Notes: generated from the sequence alone by a model not told the origin. 47,879 nucleotides of DNA from Pyramidobacter piscolens (GCA_004558205.1 SFDM01000024.1:1-47879); one strand, 5' to 3'; positions 8,495 through 18,551 are shown, counted from the stretch's first letter. Program-made: numbers and translations.

Positions 8495-8639
8495 ATTGAA
8501 AACATAAAGGAAACTTGTGGCAGCCGAATTGGATGTTCCATTTATAAAGCGATGTTTCCCTTCAAACAATTCTCCGCTTGTCAATTGCAGCAACAGCCGC
8601 GGGGCGCTATGCACATTCAATCATCTTATGTTTATCGCA

Positions 8640-8970
8640 AATTGTGAAGAGGATCGGGCTGCCCGCCGACGAGAGCGGGAGCAACGCCAGGTACTACGCC
8701 CTCATCGGCGTGTATGAGCTGGCTAAAAAGACCTACGGCGAGGAGTTTTCGGCGTGGCTCGCTCACAGCTTTGAGGAGATCGACTTTCTCTACAAGCTGA
8801 CTCAGCAGGAAGGCGTGGTGCTCATGTACGGCCCAGGATTCTCGGCGCCTGCCGGAACGCTGCGCGTTTCTCTGGCGAACCTGCCCAACCAGGCCTACAT
8901 AGAGATTGGCCACCGCATCCTGGAATTGCTGAAAAACTATCACGAAGCTTTTTCGAACCGCCAGCGCTGA
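8640..8970 (+). pseudogene. Aspartate 4-decarboxylase, 3' remnant
   Basis: About 110 codons in one open frame match the C-terminus of PLP-dependent aspartate 4-decarboxylase (AspD/AsD, alanine-producing), including LPADESGSNARYYALI, YGEEFSAWL and LYKLTQQEGVVLMYGPGFSAPAG up to the stop. The family is over 500 residues long, and everything upstream, including the PLP lysine, is absent. The sequence from 8495 to 8640 has no recognisable match. It is therefore a truncated, dead gene. The fusion point near 8640 was judged by eye. Confidence 0.75.
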
Positions 8971-8972
8971 TT

Positions 8973-9019
8973 AAAAAGACTGCCGGCCGAGCGCAATAAC
9001 TTGCGCTCGGCCGGCAGTC
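8973..9019 (-). terminator. Terminator for the two-component operon (minus strand)
   Basis: A perfect 19-bp stem (GACTGCCGGCCGAGCGCAA and its complement) with the four-base loop TAAC. On the minus strand it is followed by TTTTT, so it ends transcripts coming from the histidine kinase gene through repeat A copy 3. On the plus strand there is no T run. Confidence 0.8.
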
Positions 9020-9036
9020 TGTCAATTGCGGTTTAA

Positions 9037-9297
9037 CGTGCTGAAAAACAAACTCGAAAGATTGAAACGCAAAGATACTGAACAGAAAGGGCGCAAAGGA
9101 CGCAAAGGAAAAATAAGACCTAAATTATTAACCAAAAAGCGAAGTGATGTTATGATAATTTATATATTTTGATTAATTTTGCGGTTCTAAAAGTCTTTCA
9201 AGGTTTTCCTTTGCGAACCTTTGCGTCCTTCGCGTTGAAAGCTTTTGACGTGGCTCTTCGATTTGATATTGAGCATGTCAGTGGAGAATTTGTGTAA
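9037..9297 (-). repeat. Dispersed repeat family A, copy 3
   Basis: The reverse complement of copies 1 and 2. The shared GGTTCTAAAAGTCTTTCAAG, TTTGCGTCC and CTCTTCGATTTGATATTGAG segments are readily aligned. It lies 3' of the histidine kinase gene and before its terminator. No gene is seen between 9020 and 9393. Confidence 0.75.
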
Positions 9298-9393
9298 AAC
9301 ACCGAATCAATCACAACGAGGCAAAGTCTGCGGCAGAATGCCCGCGGCCTTTGCCTTGTCTCTTTTTCCCGCCAGTCCCGAGAGGGGAGGGGG

Positions 9394-10787
9394 CTATGGT
9401 TTTTTCAGCGGAAGCCTCAGGGTAAACTCTGAGCCCTTCCCCGGCGCGCTGGCCGCTGAGACGCTGCCGCCGTGGGCCAGCGCCGCGGCCTTGACCACGG
9501 CCAGGCCGATGCCGCTGCCGCCGGTGGCGGCGGCGCGGGAGCTGTCGGCGCGGTAGAGGTGTTCGAAGATGAAGGGCAGCTCCTTTTCGTCGATGCCTAT
9601 GCCCTGATCCTTCACTTTCAGCAGCGCCCAACCCGGCTCGCGCGCGACGGCCACGGTGATTCTGCCGCCGCTGAAGCTGTATTTCAGGGCGTTGGACAGC
9701 AGGTTTACGAGGATCTGGCCGATTTTGTCCCTGTCGGCCTCTATTTCAAAGTCCTCGCCCTCGACGGCAAGCGTCAGCGACTTGGCCGACATCTCGGCTT
9801 CAAAGTTCAGCGCCTGGGCTTGGGCGAGGCCTTTCAGGCTGAAACGCGAAAGCGAGAGGTTCTGACTCTGTTCCTCCAGGGCCGCCAGGTTTTCCACGCC
9901 CTTCACCATGCGGGTCAGACGCTCGATCTCCTCGTGGCAGCTGACAAGGCGTTCAGGGGTCGGCTCCCAGATGCCGTCGATCATGGCCTCCAGGTGAGAC
10001 TTCAGCGTCGCCAGAGGCGTCCGCAGTTCGTGGGCGTAATCCTGGGCCAGGCGGCGGCGCAGGTTCTTCTGCCGCTCCAGCGTGGCTGCCAGGCTGTTGA
10101 CGCTCTGGATCAGCGTCTGCACCTCCAGCGTGTCCGAGTTGAAGCCGATCCTCTCGTGATAACCGCCTTTCTCGATGACGCCGGTGCTTTGGATCACCTT
10201 TTTCAGCGGCGTGGAGATGCGCGCGGCCATCAGTGCCCCGAGCGCCAGCGCGAAGAGCAGCGACAGCGCTCCGCCGACGATGAAGAGCCTGTTCAGGACG
10301 CGCAGGAAGCGCAGGTCGCTGTCGGCGTAAAAGAGCGGCCCGCTGAAGTTGAAGACCGCCGCGCCGCAGACCTGTCCGCCGGCGGTGATGTCGAAGCGCC
10401 GGGTTTGGCGTACGCCGTCCGCCTGAGGGTGGAAGGCCGATGATCCGGGGCCCTCGTGTGGCGTTCCATGGCGCCTCATGCCCATTCCCATGCCTATTCC
10501 CGGCAGAGGCAGTTCGCGGCCGCCGCATTCGACGCTGAGGCGGTATCCGCGGGAGAAGGCCATGGCGCGGATGCTGGCGAGCACCCGCAGGTCCGGCGGA
10601 TCCTGCTGTTCCGCGAAGGCGTCGTTCAGCCGCGCCATGATGTCGGCCATATCCCGGTCCTGCTTTTCCATGATATAGCGGTCGAAGTGGCGCTGCAGCG
10701 CCCAGTGGGCCGCACCGATCAGCGAAAGCGCCAGAACCAGAGCCAGCGCCATGTAGGAGGCTGTCAGCTTGGTCCTCAGCGTCAGCT

Positions 10788-10791
<4 letters not shown>
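9394..10791 (-). CDS. Sensor histidine kinase (BaeS/CpxA-like)
   Basis: A 465-residue membrane kinase. A transmembrane helix at about residues 12-33 and another at about 170-195 flank an extracytoplasmic region of about 135 residues. HAMP follows, then the phosphoacceptor box AQDYAHELRTPL with His254, the N box LLSNALKYS, DQGIGI and a final SGIGLAVVK. The sensor region is unusual in holding a Met/Gly/His-rich patch (GIGMGMGMRRHGTPHEG), suggesting a metal or other cationic ligand. The ATG overlaps the end of the response regulator gene by 4 bp, so the two are coupled. Confidence 0.92.
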
Positions 10792-11516
<725 letters not shown>

Positions 11517-11814
11517 CCTTTCGCGAAGCTCTTGGAAAAAATGCCTTCAAATTCTGTTCCTATTGTAATATGAAACCGTGAAGATTTCGTGGAGAGCTTT
11601 TTAATAGAGCCATGCTGAACGGTATCGTACGGAACGGCGTATTCTGTACCGTAACGGGTGTCTCCATGGAAATGAATATAAAACGGAAGATTGCCAATCG
11701 ACAGTTTTTTTGATAACATCAGCCTTGCGGCATTTTCTCTGCTGTGACAGAAGTGCCGAGGAGAATTGGTTTCCATTGGAAATGTTATATTTTTTAAAGG
11801 AGTGTGGTTTTCTC

Positions 11815-13116
11815 ATGCTGTTTGGGCTTCCTCCAATTTATGGTCTTCTCCCGCTGCTGCTCTACATTGTTCTGGCTTTTAAGAAGGGCATGCATCCTCT
11901 GGTCAACGTGGCGGTCTGCGTCCTCTTCGGCGCGGTGCTGACTCAGCAGCCTCTCGGCAAGCTGGGCGGCGTCATCTACAGCACCATGGGATCCTTCCTG
12001 GCCCTGGTTGGGCTGATTATCATGCTTGGTTCGGGGCTTGGCGTGGTGCTTCGCAAGACCGGCGTGGCCGACAACATCGTCAACATCCTGATGCGCAAGA
12101 TCGGCGTGACCACGCAGAAGCGCGCCATTATCGCCACCATGGTCTGCTCGGTGGTGCTCGTCACTCTGCTCGGCACGCTGGCGGGCGCGAACGCTATCAT
12201 CGCCCCCATCGTCATTCCGCTGGTGGCGGCCGTGGGCATCTGCCCCGCGACGCTGGCGGTGATCTTCCAGGGCGCCGGCCAGACGGGATTGTTCCTGAGC
12301 CCCTTCAGCCCTCCCATGGTCACGCTGATGGGCATCAGCGGCCTGAGCTATCCCCAGGTTCTTCTCTGCGCGGGTATTCCGATTTCTCTGATCATGTGGC
12401 TGGGCGTCTATTTCGTCGCCTTGAGCATCCAGAAGCATAACGACGGTTCCGAGATCTTTGAGGGCGTGACCGCCGTCAATGCCGAATATAAACCTGCGCC
12501 GGCCACGCAGAGAGCTACGGTGGCATTCCTGATCACCATGGCTCTGCTGGTGGTGTACGGCATCTGGACAAAGGGCGGAGCTTCCTTCGTCATCCTGGTC
12601 ATGCTGACCGCTTCGATTGTGACGGGCGTGGCCGGCGGCCTCTCGCTGGGCGCGACCTTCGACGCGATCATGGAAGGCTGCGGCAAGCTTTTCTGGCTCT
12701 ACTTCATGTTCCTGCTGTTCAATCCTTTCCTGGATTTCGTCGTCAAGTCCGGCGCGTTCGCCGCGCTTGTGGAAATGCTCAAGCCCTACATCGCCAGCAG
12801 CGGCAAGCTGGGCTTCTCGCTTTTGACCGCCTTTGTGGGCGTTTTCGGCATCAACGGCGCCGCTGTGGCGCAGGCCATGATGATGAACGAGATGTTCTCG
12901 GGATTTCTGGCGCCCATGGGCATTTCCATGCAGCTCTGGGTGCTGATCGTGCTAGTGGGGCACCAGATCACGTCCTTCGCCTATCCCGGCCTGGACATGA
13001 TCGGCCAGATGGGGCTGGCTCACGCGAAGGACGTGAAGCCTATGCTCAAACTGGCGTACCTGGCCATCATCCCGGGAACGTTCCTGGCCGTGGCCGTGGG
13101 CAGCTATCTGCTGTAA
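11815..13116 (+). CDS. Ion-transporter-superfamily permease (DcuC/NhaC/GntP-like)
   Basis: A 433-residue polytopic membrane protein with about 11-12 hydrophobic segments. Two related halves are visible, each with a re-entrant-type loop (GTLAGANAIIAPIVIPL in the first half, FGINGAAVAQAMMMNEM in the second), as in carriers of the ion transporter superfamily for dicarboxylates, gluconate or Na+/H+ exchange. The specificity cannot be assigned. AAAGGAG precedes the ATG 11815 by about 12 bp; an in-frame ATG at 11782 has no better site. It is followed 33 bp later by a serine hydrolase gene, suggesting import of the hydrolase's substrate. It is divergent from the two-component system. Confidence 0.8.
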   Translation: MLFGLPPIYGLLPLLLYIVLAFKKGMHPLVNVAVCVLFGAVLTQQPLGKLGGVIYSTMGSFLALVGLIIMLGSGLGVVLRKTGVADNIVNILMRKIGVTTQKRAIIATMVCSVVLVTLLGTLAGANAIIAPIVIPLVAAVGICPATLAVIFQGAGQTGLFLSPFSPPMVTLMGISGLSYPQVLLCAGIPISLIMWLGVYFVALSIQKHNDGSEIFEGVTAVNAEYKPAPATQRATVAFLITMALLVVYGIWTKGGASFVILVMLTASIVTGVAGGLSLGATFDAIMEGCGKLFWLYFMFLLFNPFLDFVVKSGAFAALVEMLKPYIASSGKLGFSLLTAFVGVFGINGAAVAQAMMMNEMFSGFLAPMGISMQLWVLIVLVGHQITSFAYPGLDMIGQMGLAHAKDVKPMLKLAYLAIIPGTFLAVAVGSYLL

Positions 13117-13149
13117 TCCGAAATACTTTTTTGAAAAAGAGGCAGGATC

Positions 13150-13983
13150 ATGACGAAGAAAATTCCGCAGAAAGAAATTTACGAACTGCTCTCAAAGCTT
13201 GACGGCACCGTGGGGCTCTACGTGGAGGTCATGGACACGGGCGAGGTCTTCGAGATCAATCCCGATTACGTGTTCCCGTCGGCCAGCGTGATCAAGATTC
13301 CCATGCTGGCGCTGCTGCTGCGCGACGTTCAGGAAAAACGCGCGGACTGGAACGCGCCGCGCGCCATCGCGCCGAACAACCGCGTGGGCGGCACGGGGAT
13401 TCTCGTTTCTCTCGACGCCGATTACGCCCCGTCGCTTTCGGTGCTGGCCACTTTGATGATCACTCTGAGCGACAACACCGCCACCAACGAGATCATGGAC
13501 ATCATCGGCATCGACCGCTTCAATCAGTTCTGCCGTGACATGGGCTACAGCCATATCATGCTGATGCGCAAAATGCTCGACTTCGAGGCCATCAAGCAGG
13601 GGCGCAACAACTACATGTGTGCTGGCGAAGCGGGACGCCTGCTGTCGAGCATTGCCAAGGGCGAGTTCGTCAATAAGGAAGTCTGCGAGACCATTATCGG
13701 CATCATGGAGCGGCAGCAGTGCCTGAATAAACTGCCGGCTCTGCTGCCGGCGATCCCGTCCTGGGCTTCCAAAGAAGAACGCACGAACATGAAGCCCGGC
13801 ACGGTGCTCGTGGCGAACAAAACCGGCGACCTGACGGGAATTCAGCACGACGTGGGCGTCTTTACGCTGCCCGACGGGCGGCGCTACGTGATCGCCATGT
13901 TTACAGGCGGCCTCGCCAGCGACCGCGACGGGATTATGGCCATCGCCAAAGTGTCCAGGGCTGTCTACGACGCCATGAAGTAA
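13150..13983 (+). CDS. Cytoplasmic beta-lactamase-fold serine hydrolase
   Basis: A 277-residue class A beta-lactamase-related protein with all three penicillin-recognition motifs in order and spacing: SVIK (Ser46-Lys49), SDN (107-109) and KTG (224-226). A possible omega-loop segment (DFEAIKQGRNN) lies between the second and third. Unlike secreted beta-lactamases there is no signal peptide; the start MTKKIPQKEIYELL is charged and soluble, with AAGAGGCAGG upstream. It shares an operon with a permease, so it may be an intracellular amidase or peptidase of an imported compound. Resistance to beta-lactams is not implied by the sequence. Confidence 0.85.
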   Translation: MTKKIPQKEIYELLSKLDGTVGLYVEVMDTGEVFEINPDYVFPSASVIKIPMLALLLRDVQEKRADWNAPRAIAPNNRVGGTGILVSLDADYAPSLSVLATLMITLSDNTATNEIMDIIGIDRFNQFCRDMGYSHIMLMRKMLDFEAIKQGRNNYMCAGEAGRLLSSIAKGEFVNKEVCETIIGIMERQQCLNKLPALLPAIPSWASKEERTNMKPGTVLVANKTGDLTGIQHDVGVFTLPDGRRYVIAMFTGGLASDRDGIMAIAKVSRAVYDAMK

Positions 13984-14251
13984 TACTGATTTGCATTCAA
14001 CGTGCTTAATGCCAGACTGAAGATCAAAGTCAAAGGATTTCAACGCAAAGGTTGAAGAGAAAGGGCGCAAAGGACGCAAAGGAAAAACAAGATCTAAATT
14101 ACGAATAAAAATGGATTAACGTGATGTAATTTGTGGATTTTGCTGTTCTGAAAGTCTTTCAAGGTTTTCCTTTGCGCCCTTTGCGTTAAAATCTTTTGAC
14201 GTGGTTCTTCGATTTTGTATTAAGCACGTCAATGGGGAATTCGTGTAAAGT
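13984..14251 (-). repeat. Dispersed repeat family A, copy 4
   Basis: Inverted relative to copies 1 and 2. It begins immediately after the serine hydrolase stop codon and ends just before a terminator. It shows both terminal arms (GATTTCAACGCAAAGG at the left, GCGTTAAAATCTTTTGACGTGG at the right, the latter shown to 20 bases at most elsewhere) and the central CTGAAAGTCTTTCAAGG. Confidence 0.75.
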
Positions 14252-14252
14252 A

Positions 14253-14318
14253 AAAAGTCAGATAAGCGGGAGCCTCTTTTTGGCCGGTGACGGCTGAAAA
14301 GAGGCTCCCGCTTATCTG
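14253..14318 (-). terminator. Long-stem terminator of the tryptophan transporter operon
   Basis: A perfect 21-bp stem, with arms at 14259-14279 and 14298-14318, around an 18-nt loop. On the minus strand it is followed by GACTTTTTAC, so it ends transcripts from the ABC transporter operon to the right. It may also shield the serine hydrolase gene from the left. Confidence 0.8.
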
Positions 14319-14412
14319 TAATTATGAAATTTTAACGCGCTGCCTTCAAAAAAGCTGGGATAGGGGCCGACGCTGAGCAACCCTGTTTCTCAAAAAATTT
14401 CCGAGGGGGAGT

Positions 14413-14594
14413 GTAATACTACTTTGCAATAAAAACACAAAATGGGCACGGAGGGGACGACCCGAGGGGTATCCACCAAGCGAGTTACACAGGCCGAACA
14501 GGCCGAACAGGCCGAGATAGTCTTTAGCGACTGCATGGCCCCTCGGGCCGGCCCCTCCAAGTTATTTGGTGCTTCAACTGATAAATAGTATTAG
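14413..14594 (-). repeat. Dispersed repeat family B, copy 1
   Basis: An element of about 180 bp whose ends share TAATACTA and GGAGGGG-CG-CCCGAGGGG as imperfect inverted repeats. The middle has tandem GGCCGAACA units and GAGATAGTCTTTAGCGACTG. It is the reverse complement of the copy at 29584. Its right edge overlaps the stop codon of the ABC ATPase gene, so the element borders or contributes the gene end. Confidence 0.75.
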
Positions 14595-15385
14595 CTCAGC
14601 AGCATCCTATCGTTGTCCAGGTTTTTCTGCATAGCCGCCTTGAAGCGGTCCAGCAGCGATGCGACGGTCATTCCGGCGCGCTCCGCACCCTGGATGTCGA
14701 AGATGACGCGGCCGTTGTCCATCATGATGGTGCGGCTGCCCAGCTCCAGGGCGGAGCAGATGTTGTGGGTGATCATCATGCAGGTCAGGCGGTGCTCTTC
14801 CACGATCTTTTTCGTCAGCGCCAGCACCTTCTCGGCCGTGGCGGGGTCGAGGGCGGCGGTGTGTTCGTCCAGCAGGAGCAGCTTGGGCGTGACCAACGTG
14901 GCCATCAGCAGCGTCAAAGCCTGGCGCTGGCCGCCGGAAAGCAGCCCCACGCGGTTCTGCATCCTGTTTTCGAGGCCCAGGCCAAGCTCGGAGAGGCGGT
15001 CGCGCAGGTAGGCGCGGTCTTTGGACGTGAGCCCGAGGGGCGACGCCTCGTCGGCGTTGCGCATGTAGGCCAGGGAGAGGTTTTCCTCCACGGTCATGGA
15101 AGGCGCCGTGCCCTGCATGGGATCCTGAAACAGCCGGCCGATGAAGTGGGCCCGCTTGTAGTCGCGCATGTAGGTGATGTCCCGGCCGTCCACCTCGATT
15201 CGGCCCGAATCCACGTAGAAACTGCCGCTGATGGCGTTCATGACCGTGGATTTTCCCGCGCCGTTGGAGCCGATGAGCGTGACGAACTCGCCTTTGTCCA
15301 GGTGGAGGCTGAAATTTTCAAGGACCTTTTTTTCGCTGGCCGTGCCGGGGTCGAAGGTCTTGCAGATGTTTTTCAGCGTCAGCAT
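14591..15385 (-). CDS. ABC transporter ATPase, TrpZ-type
   Basis: A 264-residue nucleotide-binding protein with Walker A GSNGAGKST (about 38-46), signature LLSGGQRQALTLLMATL and Walker B LLLLDEHTAALDP. The DEHTAALDP variant is typical of the ATPase that partners BPD_transp_2-type permeases of the TrpXYZ/uncharacterised-substrate group. It starts within the permease gene (7-bp overlap). It is the last gene of a T-box-controlled operon, so it should energise tryptophan (or analogue) uptake. Confidence 0.9.
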   Translation of the reverse strand: MLTLKNICKTFDPGTASEKKVLENFSLHLDKGEFVTLIGSNGAGKSTVMNAISGSFYVDSGRIEVDGRDITYMRDYKRAHFIGRLFQDPMQGTAPSMTVEENLSLAYMRNADEASPLGLTSKDRAYLRDRLSELGLGLENRMQNRVGLLSGGQRQALTLLMATLVTPKLLLLDEHTAALDPATAEKVLALTKKIVEEHRLTCMMITHNICSALELGSRTIMMDNGRVIFDIQGAERAGMTVASLLDRFKAAMQKNLDNDRMLLS

Positions 15386-16296
15386 GATTTTTCAGCCTTC
15401 CTTTTCTTCGCGGCGAATTTGACGCGGCTGATAACCACCGGCCAGGAGATGGCGGCGGCCACGATGACGGCCGAGAGCAGTTTCAGGTCGTTGGCCGACA
15501 CCGACGAGGAGATGGCCGAAGCGATGATCAGCCAGTAGATGCCGCCGCCGATCACGGCGGACAGCACGCCGCGGGCCACCGAGGGGAAGCGCGCCGCGCC
15601 GGTGAGCACTTCGCCGATGATCAGCGAAGCCAGGCCGATGACCACCATGCCCGTGCCCATGGTGATGTCGCAGAACTGCTGGTACTGGGCGATCAGCGCG
15701 CCGGAAAGGGCCGTCAGCGCGTTGGCGATGCAGAGCCCCACGGTGATGGTGTACTCGGGGTTGATCGACGAGGCGCTAACCATGCGGCGGTTGTCGCCGG
15801 TGGCGCGGATCGAGAGCCCCAGCCGCGTGCGCAGAAAGAAAGCCAGCACCACAGCTACCACGGCCACGAAGGCCACGGCGATCAGGAGCTTGTTATAGCC
15901 GTTGACGGCGGCGGGCATGGCTTTTTTGAGCGCCGAGAAGACCGTTTCCATCCTCAGCAGCGCCAGGTTGGAGCGTCCGCCCATGACCTTGAGGTTGATG
16001 GAGTAGAGGGCGGTCATGGTGATGATGCCGGCCAGGATGGACTGAATGCGCAGTTTCGTCTGGAGCAGCGCCGTCGCCAGTCCCGCGGCCGCGCCGGCAG
16101 CCAGGGCCAAGGCCAGGCCGAGGAAGGGGTGTCCCAGCGCGGTGAGCACCGCCGAGACGGCCGCGCCTAATGTGAAGCTGCCGTCCACGGTCAAATCGGC
16201 GATGTCGAGGGTTCGGTAGGACATGTACAGCCCCAGCGCTACAAGGCCGTAGATCAGCCCCTGTTCGAGGGCTCCGCGAATGAGAAGGAGGCTCAT
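15379..16296 (-). CDS. ABC transporter permease, TrpY-type
   Basis: A 305-residue hydrophobic protein of the branched-chain-type permease superfamily with about 8-9 membrane segments. Typical features are DLTVDGSFTLGAAVSA near the N-terminus, LAGIITMTALYSINL, and LGLSIRATGDNRRM before the last half. It lies between the ATPase and the two substrate-binding protein genes, and its start is 6 bp from the binding-protein stop. It forms the membrane channel of the predicted tryptophan importer. Confidence 0.9.
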   Translation of the reverse strand: MSLLLIRGALEQGLIYGLVALGLYMSYRTLDIADLTVDGSFTLGAAVSAVLTALGHPFLGLALALAAGAAAGLATALLQTKLRIQSILAGIITMTALYSINLKVMGGRSNLALLRMETVFSALKKAMPAAVNGYNKLLIAVAFVAVVAVVLAFFLRTRLGLSIRATGDNRRMVSASSINPEYTITVGLCIANALTALSGALIAQYQQFCDITMGTGMVVIGLASLIIGEVLTGAARFPSVARGVLSAVIGGGIYWLIIASAISSSVSANDLKLLSAVIVAAAISWPVVISRVKFAAKKRKAEKSC

Positions 16297-16302
16297 GGCG
16301 GC

Positions 16303-17265
16303 TTACTTCTTCACGTACTTGGACACGTCCACGCCTAAAGCCGCGGCGGTGTGCCAGTTGACCACCACGCTGGTCTTGGCGAGCACTTCCACGGGCGTGT
16401 CGGCGATGGGCGCGCCCTTTAAGACACGGATGACCATCTGCGCGGCCTGGCGTCCAAGCTGGGTGTAGTTGATGCCGGCGGTGGCCAGGGCTCCGTCGGC
16501 CACGAGGGAGTCCACGGCCGCGTAGACGGGGAGTTTATGCTCCACGGCGATTTCCGAAAGCAGGGTCATGGCGAGGGCCACTGTGTTGTCGTTGGAGATG
16601 AAAAATCCGTCCACCTTGCCAATCAGGGAATTCACGGCCGTGGCGACTTCGCCGCTGCTGGTGATGACGGCCTCGCGGAAGGCGAAGCCGCGTTTTTTCA
16701 TCTCTGCCTGGGCTTTCTTCACCGTGGAGACGGAGTTCACCTCGCCGGCGTTGTAGACCATGCCGTAGTTTTTGATGCCCGGCGTCAGCTCTTCGGCCAG
16801 GTCGAGCACCTTGGCGGGCTGGATCGCGTTGGACAGGCCCGTCACGTTCCTGTCGGGATGTTCGAGGTCCTTCACAAGCCCAGCGGCGACGGGGTCCGAG
16901 ACGGCGGCGAAGACGATGGGGATGGAGTCGGTGGCCGCGGCGGCGCACTGGGCGGCCGGCGTGGCGATGGGAAGGATCAGGCTCACGCCGTCGCTGACGA
17001 ACTTCTGGCAGATCGTGTTGATGACCGACGGCGAGTTCTGCCCGTTCTGATAGTCGATGGACACTACGTCGGGGCCGAAGCCGTTGGCTTTCAGCTCGTC
17101 CAGGATGGCGAAGCGCACCTCGTCGAGCGAAGGGTGTTCCACCAGCTGAACCAGGCCGATGGAGAACCGGGGCGCGGCGAAAGAAGCCGAAGCGAAGACC
17201 GACGCGCTGAGCGCGGCGGCGCAGAGGATTTTTTTAAGAGTCATGGAGAGCACCTGCCCTTTCAT
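16303..17265 (-). CDS. ABC transporter substrate-binding protein, TrpX-type (second copy)
   Basis: A 320-residue extracytoplasmic binding protein of the ABC_sub_bind family. A signal peptide (MTLKKILCAAALSASVFASA, then cleavage after ASFA) precedes FSIGLVQLVEHPSLDEVR, the family hallmark. It is closely similar to the following upstream gene throughout, showing a tandem duplication. The ATG 17265 is chosen because AAAAAGGA lies 5 bp upstream; an internal ATG at 17244 is also possible. It is the third of the pair-plus-permease-plus-ATPase arrangement and probably differs in ligand range or affinity. Confidence 0.88.
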   Translation of the reverse strand: MKGQVLSMTLKKILCAAALSASVFASASFAAPRFSIGLVQLVEHPSLDEVRFAILDELKANGFGPDVVSIDYQNGQNSPSVINTICQKFVSDGVSLILPIATPAAQCAAAATDSIPIVFAAVSDPVAAGLVKDLEHPDRNVTGLSNAIQPAKVLDLAEELTPGIKNYGMVYNAGEVNSVSTVKKAQAEMKKRGFAFREAVITSSGEVATAVNSLIGKVDGFFISNDNTVALAMTLLSEIAVEHKLPVYAAVDSLVADGALATAGINYTQLGRQAAQMVIRVLKGAPIADTPVEVLAKTSVVVNWHTAAALGVDVSKYVKK

Positions 17266-17276
17266 CGATGTCCTTT

Positions 17277-18215
17277 TTACTTGGCATATTTGGAGACATC
17301 CACGCCCAGAACGGCGGCCGTCTCCTTATTGACCTCCACGCTGGTCTCGCGGAGCGTTTCGACGGGGATCTGGGCGACAGGCGTGCCCTGCAGGATCTTG
17401 ACGACCATGCGCGCCGCCTGGCGTCCCACGTTGGTGTAGTTCACGCCGGCCGTCGCGAGGCCGCCGTCGTGAACCAGCGAGTCCACGGCCACGTAGACGG
17501 GCAGCTTGTTGTCCAGGGCGATCTGGGAAAGGATGGGCATGGCCGTCGCCACGGTGTTGTCGTCGGGGATGTAGATGGCTTCCACCTTGCCGATCAGCGA
17601 GTTGGCGGCGGGGATAACCTCGGAACCCGTGGAGATGACGGCCTCGCGGAAGGTGAAGCCGCGCTTTTTCATCTCGGCCTCGGCCTTGTGGGCCGTGGAC
17701 GTGGAGTTGACCTCGGCGGTGTTGTAGATGATGCCGTAGTTTTTGATGCCAGGCGTCAGCTCTTCCGCCAGGTCCAGAACTTTGGCGGGGTGGATCGCGT
17801 CGGACACGCCCGTCACGTTGCCTTCGGGCTGGGCTTCGTTTTTAACCAGGCCCGCGGCGATGGGGTCCGACACGGCGGCGAAGACGATGGGGATGTCCTC
17901 GGTGGCCGCCGCGGCGCCTTGAGCGGCCGGCGTGGCGATCGGGAGGATCAGGTCCACGCCCTGGCCGATGAACTTCTGGCAGATCGTGCTGATCAGCGAA
18001 GGCGAGTTCTGGCCGTTCTGATAGTCCACAGCCACCATGTCGGGTCCAAAGCCCAGCTTTTCCAGTTCATTTATGACCGCTAGGCGCACTTCGTCAAGCG
18101 AAGGATGTTCCACCAGTTGAACCAAACCCACTTTGTACTTGGGAGCCGCAACCGCCTGGGAGGCGGCGAGAAGAGCCATGCACAACACTGCCAATAACGT
18201 TTTTTTCATCATCAT
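17277..18215 (-). CDS. ABC transporter substrate-binding protein, TrpX-type (first copy)
   Basis: A roughly 312-residue lipoprotein-like or periplasmic binding protein with signal peptide (KKTLLAVLCMALLAASQAVA) followed by YKVGLVQLVEHPSLDEVR. It is the first gene after the T-box leader. Three consecutive ATGs (18215, 18212, 18209) compete; the upstream AAGTGGG is weak and fits 18209 or 18212 best. An open frame extends back through the T-box terminator but is not expected to be translated. Regulation by tRNA-Trp charging points to tryptophan as ligand. Confidence 0.88.
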   Translation of the reverse strand: MMMKKTLLAVLCMALLAASQAVAAPKYKVGLVQLVEHPSLDEVRLAVINELEKLGFGPDMVAVDYQNGQNSPSLISTICQKFIGQGVDLILPIATPAAQGAAAATEDIPIVFAAVSDPIAAGLVKNEAQPEGNVTGVSDAIHPAKVLDLAEELTPGIKNYGIIYNTAEVNSTSTAHKAEAEMKKRGFTFREAVISTGSEVIPAANSLIGKVEAIYIPDDNTVATAMPILSQIALDNKLPVYVAVDSLVHDGGLATAGVNYTNVGRQAARMVVKILQGTPVAQIPVETLRETSVEVNKETAAVLGVDVSKYAK

Positions 18216-18245
18216 TACCCACTTTCTGCGATATTTTTGAATACG

Positions 18246-18535
18246 AAAAAGACCTGTCCCCAGAACGAACATGCGTTCAAGGACAGGTCTTGTATACACC
18301 TGCGGTGCCACCTTGATTGCCCCATGACAGGGCCTCTTTGACGGAATGCCAGCACATCCCTGCTCTGTAACGGGAGCTCCCGTCGAACCCTACTCGGCCT
18401 CTTTGGCCTTTCTGGTCCGCCCTCGGCGGTCCATTTGTCCGTGCCGCATTTCTGCCGGGATCTCAGCATCCCCGGCTCTCTGTGAGCGCGCGCGTCGGTT
18501 TTATCTCCGCTTCGTCGGTTTGGTGTCCTATTCAG
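18246..18535 (-). ncRNA. T-box riboswitch, tryptophan (UGG specifier)
   Basis: On the minus strand the leader shows a Stem I with a specifier loop reading ACAAA-TGG-ACCGC, the TGG being at 18433-18431, followed by stem II/III elements. The T-box core AAGGTGGCACCGCAGGT lies at 18314-18298, and an intrinsic terminator has arms GACCTGTCC and GGACAGGTC followed by TTTTT (18289-18246). The core can pair upstream of the terminator to form the antiterminator, stabilised by uncharged tRNA. TGG specifies tryptophan, which agrees with the TrpXYZ-type transporter behind it. The Stem I details were read by eye. Confidence 0.9.
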
Positions 18536-18551
18536 TTTGTTAATGTTGAGC

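Noticed and set aside
9037..9297. CGCAAAGG iterations as a CRISPR array or iteron-type origin
   Set aside because: The units are 7-9 bp, irregular and part of a longer dispersed repeat present four times; no spacers and no replication gene.
13150..13983. True secreted beta-lactamase
   Set aside because: No signal peptide and co-transcription with a permease; a related intracellular hydrolase is more likely.
18216..18311. Extension of the first TrpX-type gene upstream to ATG 18311
   Set aside because: The extra 32 codons run through the T-box core and terminator; a signal peptide starts at the downstream ATGs.
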